Assembly: GCA_050789255.1 (NCBI GenBank) | Contig: JBOZRQ010000020.1 | Location: forward strand, 1-64,000 | Direction of reading: 5' to 3' | Length of the DNA stretch: 64,000 nt | Source of the DNA: JBOZRQ01 sp050789255 | GTDB taxonomy: Bacteria; Bacillota; Sulfobacillia; Symbiobacteriales; Symbiobacteriaceae | Shown: positions 31,029-37,930 of the stretch, in pieces | Position numbering within the stretch: position 1 is the first letter of the stretch | How the letters are laid out: the number at the start of each line of letters is the position of its first letter | The notes under the pieces: generated by a model | What the model was told of the DNA's origin: nothing | Seen by the model: only the letters and a program-made list of their open reading frames with translations | Databases searched by the model: none | Made by a program: the position numbers and the translations under genes

Positions 31029-31421
31029 TTACTTGTCGAGCCCCAACTTCTTCCGCAACTGATAAAAGCTCGTCCGCCCCAGGTCGCGCTCGGCCAGGCG
31101 AAGGACCGCCTCCTTGTCCGCAGCCTCCCGGTAGAGTTCCTCGTAAACCTGGAGCCGGTTGGGGCGCCCGCCCGCGAACTTGATTTTAGCCGGCTCCGGT
31201 AACGGTTCACTGAATGGCCGTGAGGCAATCGTCTTCATGGCCTCTGCCACCGCTGACGGCAGTTTGGGCCGTACCCCTAAGAAGGTTACTAGCTCGTCGT
31301 ACGGGCGCTCTCCGCCCGCCACCAGATCGGCGAGCCCGGTAACCAGCTTTGCCGCCTGCTCCTCCCCTACCGCCGCGACCAGCTTTTCCAGAGCCTCTCG
31401 TGCTTCACCCAAAATTGTCAT
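31029..31421 (-). CDS. Stand-alone copy of the DNA-binding module
   Basis: 130 residues. AAVGEEQAAKLVTGLADLVA and the end ELYREAADKEAVLRLAERDL GRTSFYQLRKKLG correspond to the C-terminal half of the nuclease next door, but the nuclease domain is absent. It is read first from a promoter framed by a perfect 12-base inverted repeat. Likely a controller that binds the same site: it may repress the operon or protect the site from the nuclease. GGAGG upstream of the start. Confidence 0.7.
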   Translation of the reverse strand: MTILGEAREALEKLVAAVGEEQAAKLVTGLADLVAGGERPYDELVTFLGVRPKLPSAVAEAMKTIASRPFSEPLPEPAKIKFAGGRPNRLQVYEELYREAADKEAVLRLAERDLGRTSFYQLRKKLGLDK

Positions 31422-31426
31422 CCTCC

Positions 31427-31507
31427 TTCAAAAACCATAGGGTATTTGAATACAGTGTACAGCACTCGTCAAGCACTCTCAAATTCAAAAATAGCATGGT
31501 TTTTGAA
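31427..31507. promoter_or_regulatory. Perfect 12-base inverted repeat around the nuclease operon promoter
   Basis: TTCAAAAACCAT (31427-31438) is mirrored by ATGGTTTTTGAA (31496-31507). Within lies a minus-strand promoter: TTGACG (31467-31472), 17-base spacer, TCAAAT (31444-31449), plus shorter copies of the ATTTGAA element. AT-rich compared with its surroundings. Confidence 0.7.
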
Positions 31508-31539
31508 CGGACCATACCCACCATTCATGATCAAATCAC

Positions 31540-31568
31540 TTGTATTTGTATGGCAGGCATAGTATTAT
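31540..31568 (+). promoter_or_regulatory. Rightward promoter
   Basis: TTGTAT (31540-31545), 17-base spacer, TATTAT (31563-31568). A ~100-base leader follows before the next gene, containing two direct GCCAGCCC repeats (about 31600-31625). Confidence 0.68.
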
Positions 31569-31669
31569 AAAGATGCAAGGGGACGTTGACAACAAAAAAA
31601 GAGCCAGCCCTGCGGGGGCCAGCCCAAACCTCACCACTAGGATACCACCATTAAGGGAGGCCTCGCAAT

Positions 31670-31885
31670 ATGGCAAAGCAGCAGTTCCGGATTGATCTGG
31701 TGACACAGTGTGTCGCTTCTACGATGGATATCCTCACTCGGGGAGTGCGGCTCGGAATGAGCCGGGACGAAATCCTCCTCTTCCAGGCTCGCATGAACCA
31801 CGAGATCAACATCCGCCTGCTGACGTCCGAGATAGCGGCAATCGCTATCGTCTCCACGGACGAGCCTAACGGCGAGCAGCACTAG
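31670..31885 (+). CDS. Small phage protein of unknown function
   Basis: 71 residues, AAGGGAGG upstream. Fully helical (LVTQCVASTMDILTRGVRLG, SRDEILLFQARMNHEINIRL). No family recognised. Confidence 0.62.
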   Translation: MAKQQFRIDLVTQCVASTMDILTRGVRLGMSRDEILLFQARMNHEINIRLLTSEIAAIAIVSTDEPNGEQH

Positions 31886-31949
31886 CCCCTAGATAGACCC
31901 CCACCCCCGCAGGGCGCCCCTTGCACTTCAAACCGAAGGAGGTCGCCCA

Positions 31950-32588
31950 ATGTATCACCTGATCGAACGGACCGATGGAACCTGGGCCCTGGAGCAGGAG
32001 GACGATCGTCACGCAAGTGGTCGAAAGGAGCTCGCCACCGGGACCAAAGAAGCCATGGAGCAACTCATGGCCTGGTACACCCGCCGCCCGAAGGTCATCT
32101 TCCGCATCAACCCCGAGCACGACCGGAGCATCGAGCGGTACTGTGAGGTCACCGGGGCTAAGAAGCAGAAGGTCTTTGACGAGGCCGTAGAGTTCTGGGT
32201 CACCTTCGCACAGGACCCGGAGATACTCGACGCCCTGCGCGGAGCCATGAGCGTGGCCGGCAGCCGCTCCTGGATGGAGGTCGCCTACGAACTCTGCCGG
32301 GAATGGGTCGCCGGTAAAGTTCCCTGGACGCCGACTCCGGCCGCTCCGCAGGGGCGCCCGGGCGACCTCGACCCCGTCGAGAAGGAGCGCCTCACTTGGG
32401 AAGAGCATGTCGGGAAGGACCCTGTGGACGTCTGGAAGAATGCTCAGGAACGGGGCTTCGACACGCCGGAGGACTGGGCGAAGTGGTACACGGCCACTCA
32501 GTTGAAGGGCCACATCCCCCCCTCGGTCCGGGTGCAAATCCTCGAGCTCATCACGAAGTACATTCGGCGCCACGTCTACGCCAGGTGA
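31950..32588 (+). CDS. Phage protein of unknown function
   Basis: 212 residues, AAGGAGG upstream. Residues ~45-75 (RPKVIFRINPEHDRSIERYC, TGAKKQKVFDEAVEFWV) resemble a ribbon-helix-helix-like pattern, so DNA binding is possible. The C-terminal half is charged and helical. Last gene before the late region; a strong terminator follows. Confidence 0.6.
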   Translation: MYHLIERTDGTWALEQEDDRHASGRKELATGTKEAMEQLMAWYTRRPKVIFRINPEHDRSIERYCEVTGAKKQKVFDEAVEFWVTFAQDPEILDALRGAMSVAGSRSWMEVAYELCREWVAGKVPWTPTPAAPQGRPGDLDPVEKERLTWEEHVGKDPVDVWKNAQERGFDTPEDWAKWYTATQLKGHIPPSVRVQILELITKYIRRHVYAR

Positions 32589-32612
32589 ACCATACAAAGA
32601 CCGGAAACGAAA

Positions 32613-32652
32613 AAAGCCCCACCCTCTGCTGACGCAGCAGAAGGTGGGGCTT
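32613..32652. terminator. Bidirectional terminator between early and late regions
   Basis: AAAGCCCCACC-CTCTGCT pairs with AGCAGA-AGGTGGGGCTT around a short loop, with an A tract before and T-rich sequence after. It ends both the plus-strand unit and the long leftward late transcript. Confidence 0.88.
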
Positions 32653-32657
32653 ACTCG

Positions 32658-32831
32658 TTAGAAGGGCCTGTTCAGTGCGGGCCAGGTGAACCAGATCAGG
32701 GCGCCCAGGACCACCAGGAGGAGCCCCAGGGCAAACCGTCTGGCCGTTCGGTACACCCGATCGTGCCGGCGCTTGGGCTGGGGCTTGTTCGGGATCTTCC
32801 CGAGGGCCTTCCTCTGTCGGTAGGTTAGCAT
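32658..32831 (-). CDS. Small membrane protein coupled to the phosphoesterase gene
   Basis: 57 residues. The start ATG (32831) lies inside the last codons of the phosphoesterase gene (ATGCTAA overlap), so translation is coupled. A basic N-terminal half (KPQPKRRHDRVYRTARRF) precedes one membrane helix (LGLLLVVLGALIWFTW). Last gene of the late operon. Function unknown. Confidence 0.65.
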   Translation of the reverse strand: MLTYRQRKALGKIPNKPQPKRRHDRVYRTARRFALGLLLVVLGALIWFTWPALNRPF

Positions 32832-34297
32832 GTGGCTGCCACCTCTTCCTGCTGCAACATCTGCTTCATGAAGTCCGGTTCAATCCGGTCCAGGTAGATC
32901 GGCATCTCCATCTCGATGCCGTTCTCCTCGGTGACCACCAACAGCTTCTGAGACGGGCGCCCGGCGAAGCCGCCGTTGACACCGTACTCCGTGGTGCCGA
33001 TCCAGTTGCCATTGGCAAGGCGCCGTCCGATGGGCGTCTGGAGGCTCATGTCCGTGTGGAAGTGACCGTGGACGAAGAAGTGGTACCACTGGCCGCGGGT
33101 GAGCATCAGCATGAGGGTGTTGGCGTCGGCACGGGCCTGGCCGTACCAGGGGAAGCCGCCCCAGCCCTTAATGTTGTCACCGTGGCAGAAGTAGAACCGC
33201 CAATCCCAGTGCTTGGAGGTTTCCCAGAAGGCCCAGTCGATCTTCATGGTGATGTTGGGCTGGTGGGAGAGCTTCGCCTGCATGTACTTGTACATGAGGA
33301 TGTCGTTGCTGAAGTCTGACTCGCCCTTCTTGCCCATCCGGCCGTGGTTACCGAACACGCACAGGAGCTCCACGGGTACGCCCAGGCGGGCTAGGCGCAG
33401 CAGGGCGCCGCCGAACTTGTCGGACCCGATGAAGATCTGGTGCATGGCAGAGGCCTCGATGTGCATTTGCTGCCCACGGTAGATGCTTTCACCGGTCACC
33501 ATGTCACCGATCACCGGGATCTGCATCTTCGTGACGGGTCCCAGGGCCCGCTGGTACTGGAACTGCTCCTCGATGGCCGTGCACCACATGTCCAGCTTCT
33601 CGTCGAGGATGTGCATGTTATGCTCGTTGAAGCCTTTGATCTTGCTCCCGTCCACCTTCTCGGCCACGTGCATATCCGATACGACGGGCATGAACACCCG
33701 GGGGCGGTTCCAAAGAACGATGCTGGGCGCCGGCAAGTGGATAGGTTCAACCGGCTCCACCGCTACCACAGCCTCCTGGATAGCCTCTACGATCAGTTCC
33801 GCGGTCGCCTTCTCGTCCCTGAGCTGCTCATACGCCTCTTTCCAGTAGTTCAACTTCATCTGCAGCTTGCGGATGAGCACGTCCGTCTTGATGTCAGGGT
33901 GTTCTTGCTCAGGCCCTTTCTCCACCTTGTCCGCTTTGGGAGTCGATGAGGCGTTCAGACCAGGCACCACCGGAGGCGCCACCTCAGGCGCCCGGCCATG
34001 CTCAAGAACAAAGGCGACAGCATCCCGGTAGATGGTCGGGTCCACCCCGGCGGCCATTGCCTGTTGGTTCGCCTCGGGCATCACCCGAACTCGCCGGCGG
34101 TGGGCGTCGTTGACGTCCTTCGGACTCCAGGGCGCACCAGTGATGTGCGACATCACCAGAGCGACCTGCGGCCACCACATAGGATTACCGCCATTAGGCT
34201 GCCGAAGGGCCTTGGCCTTAATTGCCTGGGTCACGGCGGCCAGCAACGCCAAGATGCTCGGATTCTTCAGCAGGGCCGTTCCTTTACCACTTCCCAC
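32825..34297 (-). CDS. Calcineurin-like metallophosphoesterase
   Basis: 490 residues from GTG 34297 with GGGAGGTGG. The N-terminal ~110 residues are helical, followed by a linker and a coiled coil (~140-175). The phosphoesterase core has all metal-binding blocks in order: VSDMHVAEK, IPVIGDMVTGE, FGNHGRMG, FYFCHGDNI and VHGHFHTD. It probably hydrolyses a phosphodiester or phosphomonoester, possibly nucleic-acid. Phages use such enzymes variously; no substrate can be read from the sequence. Confidence 0.85.
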   Translation of the reverse strand: MGSGKGTALLKNPSILALLAAVTQAIKAKALRQPNGGNPMWWPQVALVMSHITGAPWSPKDVNDAHRRRVRVMPEANQQAMAAGVDPTIYRDAVAFVLEHGRAPEVAPPVVPGLNASSTPKADKVEKGPEQEHPDIKTDVLIRKLQMKLNYWKEAYEQLRDEKATAELIVEAIQEAVVAVEPVEPIHLPAPSIVLWNRPRVFMPVVSDMHVAEKVDGSKIKGFNEHNMHILDEKLDMWCTAIEEQFQYQRALGPVTKMQIPVIGDMVTGESIYRGQQMHIEASAMHQIFIGSDKFGGALLRLARLGVPVELLCVFGNHGRMGKKGESDFSNDILMYKYMQAKLSHQPNITMKIDWAFWETSKHWDWRFYFCHGDNIKGWGGFPWYGQARADANTLMLMLTRGQWYHFFVHGHFHTDMSLQTPIGRRLANGNWIGTTEYGVNGGFAGRPSQKLLVVTEENGIEMEMPIYLDRIEPDFMKQMLQQEEVAATC

Positions 34298-34328
34298 TCG
34301 GGTCCACCTCCCTGTGTTTGGTGGGGGC

Positions 34329-34640
34329 CTACCCCTGCTTAGGCGGCTCGTCCTGCCGCTCGTTGTCCTTGTTGCTTGACTTCATCTGGAGCACGTAAGC
34401 CCACAGACCAAGGGCCAACATGACCATGGCACCTACCCCGGGCGCAAGGGCAAACATGATCACGAGGGCGAACGAGGCGACACCGGGAGCCAGGTACCCG
34501 GCCAACGGGCTCACGATCAACTTTACCCGGCGGGCGTGGGCCACCAGCTGGTAGATGATCAGCGCAGTACTGAGGCCCATGGCACCCTTCACGACCAGTT
34601 CGGCGGTCTCTGGGCTCATCTGAAAGCTAAGGATAGGCAT
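34329..34640 (-). CDS. Small membrane protein, holin-like
   Basis: 103 residues from ATG 34640 with AAAGGAG. Three hydrophobic segments (~12-32, ~43-58, ~60-80) and a short charged tail (MKSSNKDNERQDEPPKQG). Size and topology suit a class I holin, but the endolysin is 3 kb upstream and another membrane protein lies next to it, so this is only a candidate. Confidence 0.6.
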   Translation of the reverse strand: MPILSFQMSPETAELVVKGAMGLSTALIIYQLVAHARRVKLIVSPLAGYLAPGVASFALVIMFALAPGVGAMVMLALGLWAYVLQMKSSNKDNERQDEPPKQG

Positions 34641-34670
34641 GTGCTCCGCTCCTTTCACGGGCATGACAAA

Positions 34671-34694
34671 GGGCGCCCCACATCCAGGGCGCCC
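34671..34694 (-). terminator. GGGCGCCC double-palindrome hairpin
   Basis: GGGCGCCC (34671-34678) and GGGCGCCC (34687-34694) can pair with each other or each with itself. On the minus strand TTTGTCATG follows. One of several hairpins in the late region with the same arm sequence. Confidence 0.6.
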
Positions 34695-34705
34695 GGGTTG
34701 ACGGG

Positions 34706-34891
34706 TTAGAGGATGGCCGATGCCCGTTTACGCCGGGCTTCGTCCTCCATGTACCGGTTTATCTCATCAGGGGAAGCGGGCCGGACTACTACCTCTACCA
34801 CGATGGGGCCGGTGTGGCCGCCGGTCAGGTCGGTCGTGGTCTGGCCGATCACCAGCTTTTGAACGGCCTTATCTGCCGGTCTCAGGATCAC
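34706..34891 (-). CDS. Small phage protein of unknown function
   Basis: 61 residues, GTG start with GGGGGAG. A beta-rich segment (TGPIVVEVVVRP) then a charged helix (SPDEINRYMEDEARRKR). No family recognised. Confidence 0.55.
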   Translation of the reverse strand: MILRPADKAVQKLVIGQTTTDLTGGHTGPIVVEVVVRPASPDEINRYMEDEARRKRASAIL

Positions 34892-35004
34892 GGTCTATCT
34901 CCCCCTGTTGTAGCCGTCGCCGTCGATAGGTTCCGTCTATGGGCTCAAAGTTTGCACGCCATTTCGGGTATAGAAAAGTGATATTACTCAATCTTTTAGA
35001 GTTG

Positions 35005-35013
35005 TGTTAGAAT
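35005..35013 (+). promoter_or_regulatory. Extended -10 promoter for a moron gene
   Basis: TGTTAGAAT (35005-35013) is an extended -10 element in an AT-rich island; the -35 is weak. It points right, against the late operon, at the small membrane gene starting 35049. Confidence 0.55.
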
Positions 35014-35048
35014 CTTGGTAACGCCATACAGAAGGGAGGTTTACCCGA

Positions 35049-35192
35049 ATGACTCCTCAGCAGGCTCTCTTGGCTGCCACCAAGAAGGGGCGCGTCGGAA
35101 CCAACGGAATGTGGTTCTTGGTCCTCGCTGGTGCTGCTGCTCTGGCCGGTGGCGCCATCTACCTGGCCACCCGCAAGCCGCCGCAGGTCTAG
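35049..35192 (+). CDS. 47-residue membrane protein (moron)
   Basis: ATG 35049 with GAAGGGAGG upstream; 47 residues. A polar lead (TPQQALLAATKKGRVGTNG) is followed by one membrane helix (MWFLVLAGAAALAGGAIYLA) and TRKPPQV. It lies opposite to the surrounding late genes, with its own promoter and a downstream hairpin, so it may be expressed in the lysogen. Function unknown. Confidence 0.62.
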   Translation: MTPQQALLAATKKGRVGTNGMWFLVLAGAAALAGGAIYLATRKPPQV

Positions 35193-35238
35193 TTCGAGGA
35201 GGTGCCCAGCCGCCTATGGGACTCCACGGAACGCAGCA

Positions 35239-35262
35239 GGGCGCCCTTCCTACGGGGCGCCC
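35239..35262. terminator. GGGCGCCC double-palindrome terminator
   Basis: GGGCGCCC (35239-35246) and GGGCGCCC (35255-35262) with an 8-base loop, then TGGTTGCTTTTC on the plus strand. It ends the moron gene; its right arm lies in the last codons of the JAMM gene. Confidence 0.7.
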
Positions 35263-35729
35263 TGGTTGCTTTTCAGCAGGACGTCGGGCAGGTCTCGCTT
35301 GGTCCGATCTGGCATGTACAAGGCAGCCCGAATTCGCAGGACTGATCCCTCCGGGCTGACGATGGCAGTAGCCTCCACCCAAGGATATCCCCGCTGTGCG
35401 GCGCTCTCCCAACCCGCCTCATGGTCTCCTTCAGTCGGTTCCGGCCAGTACCACGGATGGGTGTGCCAGTGGCCCCAGATGTTGATGCGCGGGTATTGCT
35501 CCCGGAGTTTGGCTCTCACCTCTACGCCATGATCCGAGTCGCAGACGATGTTGAACCAGCTTCGTTCCGCTTTTGGGCCAGGGCCATAGGCGAACCAAAT
35601 CTCGGTGTCATCGTCGGCCTGTTGGTAGCCGAAGAGGAATCCGCCGGTTTCGGCGTGGTCGGAGATCATGCGGGGGGCCTCCGCAAGAATGGCCTCTATA
35701 GCCTCCTGACGCCACTTCACAAGTTCCAT
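35250..35729 (-). CDS. JAMM/MPN metallopeptidase-like protein
   Basis: 159 residues from ATG 35729 (GGGGGG upstream). The JAMM metal site is visible: Glu27 in HAETGGFLFG, His89 and His91 in WGHWHTHPWYW, and Asp102 in TEGD. The family removes ubiquitin-like or other tails by zinc hydrolysis, and in lambdoid phages a JAMM-type protein joins tail assembly. It lies beside a DUF6527 gene, a pairing seen in bacterial ubiquitin-like operons, but no E1, E2 or ubiquitin-like gene is adjacent. Confidence 0.8.
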   Translation of the reverse strand: MELVKWRQEAIEAILAEAPRMISDHAETGGFLFGYQQADDDTEIWFAYGPGPKAERSWFNIVCDSDHGVEVRAKLREQYPRINIWGHWHTHPWYWPEPTEGDHEAGWESAAQRGYPWVEATAIVSPEGSVLRIRAALYMPDRTKRDLPDVLLKSNQGAP

Positions 35730-35857
35730 TCTGTACGCCCCCCCTGACTGGCAATGGCACCCGTTATGGAGGCGCCCTCGGTGCGCGTCTTTCGCCTGTT
35801 TTCGGGGCCGTTGTGACCGAAAACCAGCACCACACCACGGATGTGCGGTGCGCGTCA

Positions 35858-36220
35858 TTATGCCTGCCGGTACTGCCCGTTCTCTACCCAGAAGTGCCCC
35901 GCCGGGCTGCAATGGCAGTGGACCGATGGGCTGATGGTCACCGCATCGGGCAGCCCCGAGATCCTCCAGGCGTGTCGGGCGCCCAGGGCGGGCTCGATCG
36001 GTAGCTCACCCTGGTGCCCGCAGCCTGGGCAGATGATCACATACGCATCGTAGCCGGCTGACTGCCGGTAGTTCTCCGATGCTCGAAAGACGGGAATCGT
36101 CTGCAGGACCCTTATGGCCCGGAGGTTTTGCCTTGGGGTGGTCTCTCCCTCCAGCTTGGACCCGATAGCCTCTCGCTCCCGTCGCCAGGCGTTATAGTCG
36201 GGGTAGAGTTTCACTTGCAC
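35858..36220 (-). CDS. DUF6527-like zinc protein
   Basis: About 120 residues from GTG 36220, overlapping the end of the upstream gene. The block CPGCGHQGELPI, then HAWRISGLPDAVTISPSVHC, then HFWVENGQYRQ fits the DUF6527 family, with cysteines and histidine placed for zinc. Members occur near ubiquitin-like E1 and JAMM genes. Function unknown. Confidence 0.65.
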   Translation of the reverse strand: MQVKLYPDYNAWRREREAIGSKLEGETTPRQNLRAIRVLQTIPVFRASENYRQSAGYDAYVIICPGCGHQGELPIEPALGARHAWRISGLPDAVTISPSVHCHCSPAGHFWVENGQYRQA

Positions 36221-36807
36221 GGGGCGCCCTCGTCCTGGACTGCCGCAAACTCTGCCGCACTGGCGAACCTGGTTGGCGCCAGCTTCGCAAAGGTCCATTC
36301 GTCGGCGTGACTCTTGCCGTCAACCGTGAGGAGAAACCGTTCGGCCTGCTCCTCGTAGTGGCCCCGGATGGGGCACCAGACAGAGAACCAGTGCTCCCCG
36401 GCCCGCAGGAATGCGTCGTCGACGCAGACGAAGTGGTGCTTACCGGCGTCTCGCTCGATGCTCACGACGGCTACGAACCCCTGCTTGAGCAGTCCGTGAA
36501 CGGTGTACCAGGTGGCGATTCGGTTCTGCCTGGGCGTATGGGACACGTGCCAGTAGCCGCCGTCACCCTGAATGGCGGGGTAGCCGAAGCACCCCAGAAA
36601 GGTGTCAAGACCCTGTTCAAACAGGTAGCTGGTCAGGTAGCGATCAGCGGTGCAACCTGCGTAGTCCGCCACGGTGCGCCGCTCGTACTCGGCAAACCGC
36701 TTCTGGGCTAGGGTCAGGTCCCACGGCAGGCCGAAATGGTCCAGAACCATACACGCCGTGATGGCGCCGCACCAGTTCGAGCCCTCAAGTTGAACGATCC
36801 GCCTCAT
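36211..36807 (-). CDS. C39-like papain-fold cysteine peptidase
   Basis: 198 residues from ATG 36807 with AGGAGGG upstream. SNWCGAITACMVLDHFG holds the candidate nucleophile Cys13, and GKHHFVCVDDAF the candidate histidine, in the order of C39-like peptidases. Several tryptophans and histidines lie between. There is no signal peptide, so it acts inside the cell or on the virion. Part of the small cassette at 35250-37925. Confidence 0.68.
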   Translation of the reverse strand: MRRIVQLEGSNWCGAITACMVLDHFGLPWDLTLAQKRFAEYERRTVADYAGCTADRYLTSYLFEQGLDTFLGCFGYPAIQGDGGYWHVSHTPRQNRIATWYTVHGLLKQGFVAVVSIERDAGKHHFVCVDDAFLRAGEHWFSVWCPIRGHYEEQAERFLLTVDGKSHADEWTFAKLAPTRFASAAEFAAVQDEGAPCK

Positions 36808-37301
36808 TGGGCGCCCTCCTCTTCTCCGGACCGGACCACCGTGCGGACGATGAACTCCACCCCGTTCCACGATTTAGGCGGCTCGACATCGGTAGGTGTC
36901 GCCAGGATCAGCCTGTCCTTCTCTGGCCACCAGCAGTCGGGGCAGAGCCGCACGTCGATGCGGGTCTCCCATCCCACAAGTTCCTGCCCACTGATGTAGA
37001 GGGCGTGTTGTGCCATTCGGTATGGCCAGTGCCGATAGAACCGAGAGAAGTCTTCCTGGCTACTCGGCAATGGTCCAAACCTGGCCTGAAACACCTCTGT
37101 GGGCCAAATCAGGGCTACATCGACGTCACGCGGCGCCGTCTTTTCAAGGACAGATCCCACTAGGGCTACGGTGCACTGCTCTCGCCAGGCAATCCATCTA
37201 GCCCAGGCTCGGAGGAGCAAGAGGCGCTCCCAGGTCATAGGCTTATGGTCGCGGTCAGTATCGTCGGGATGCTTGGTCAGCCGGGGCTCGGGATAGGACA
37301 C
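36804..37301 (-). CDS. Nucleotidyltransferase-fold protein
   Basis: 165 residues. ALVGSVLEKTAPRDVDVALI carries the G-S ... D-x-D signature of the MNT-type nucleotidyltransferase fold, where the aspartates hold the metal and the nucleotide. A C-terminal part has CPDCWW. Such proteins transfer nucleotides to proteins, RNA or antibiotics, and MNT types also act as antitoxins. The target here is unknown. It overlaps the cysteine-peptidase gene by 4 bases. Confidence 0.7.
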   Translation of the reverse strand: MSYPEPRLTKHPDDTDRDHKPMTWERLLLLRAWARWIAWREQCTVALVGSVLEKTAPRDVDVALIWPTEVFQARFGPLPSSQEDFSRFYRHWPYRMAQHALYISGQELVGWETRIDVRLCPDCWWPEKDRLILATPTDVEPPKSWNGVEFIVRTVVRSGEEEGAQ

Positions 37302-37307
37302 TTGCTG

Positions 37308-37925
37308 TCACTCCCATCCGGGGATCTCAATGACCATGGGGCCGTGCCTGCGGGTCCGGTAAAGGGCCTCTTCCGCCAGTTGGTCCAGGTCTTTTGCCGT
37401 GACCACCTTGTAGCCGATGTCCGGGTAGTTCTTGAGCATAAGCCGGATCTTGCGCTTTGACCGCTGGTCGAAGTGGCCTTTGGTCTCCACCACCGAGTAC
37501 AGGCCGTCCTCCCAGAGGTGGAAGTCGGGCTTGTATTGCTCTAGGCCCCGGAGTTCACCCCGCTTGTTGCGGTCCTCCAGGGCGAACTCCCGCCATTCGT
37601 AGGCGAACCAGCGGCCCTCTGCGGGCGGCTGGCTCTCCTTGTCGGTCCAGAGTTGGAACCCGGTGAACTTGAGGTACCGGGCGAAGTTGGCCTCCAGCTG
37701 GGACTTCACAGAGAAGCCGAGGTCCTCCCTGAACCCCGGCTTCGCACCCATCTTATGGCGCCGCTTCTGCTTCACGGAGTCTCCCTCCGTTCTGAGCGGG
37801 TTGGACGGTGGCTTGGTCGAGCTCAGCCAGGCGTTCAGTTCTGTGGACGTTACCCGGCGCCCGGGTTCAAACCACTCCGCCGGTGGGGGATACCCAAGGG
37901 GATGCTCCCAAACAGCCCGCGACAT
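37308..37925 (-). CDS. PD-(D/E)XK-type endonuclease (DUF1064-like)
   Basis: 205 residues. SQLEANFARYLKF, then EQYKPDFHLWEDGLYSVVET and KGHFDQRSKRKIRLMLKNYP, followed by GYKVVTAKDL, give the E...PDF...ETK arrangement of phage DUF1064-like nucleases, sometimes thought to act as Holliday-junction or single-strand nucleases. The first ~55 residues are a basic lead and may be shorter in reality. First gene of the accessory cassette after the amidase. Confidence 0.75.
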   Translation of the reverse strand: MSRAVWEHPLGYPPPAEWFEPGRRVTSTELNAWLSSTKPPSNPLRTEGDSVKQKRRHKMGAKPGFREDLGFSVKSQLEANFARYLKFTGFQLWTDKESQPPAEGRWFAYEWREFALEDRNKRGELRGLEQYKPDFHLWEDGLYSVVETKGHFDQRSKRKIRLMLKNYPDIGYKVVTAKDLDQLAEEALYRTRRHGPMVIEIPGWE

Positions 37926-37930
37926 CGCCG

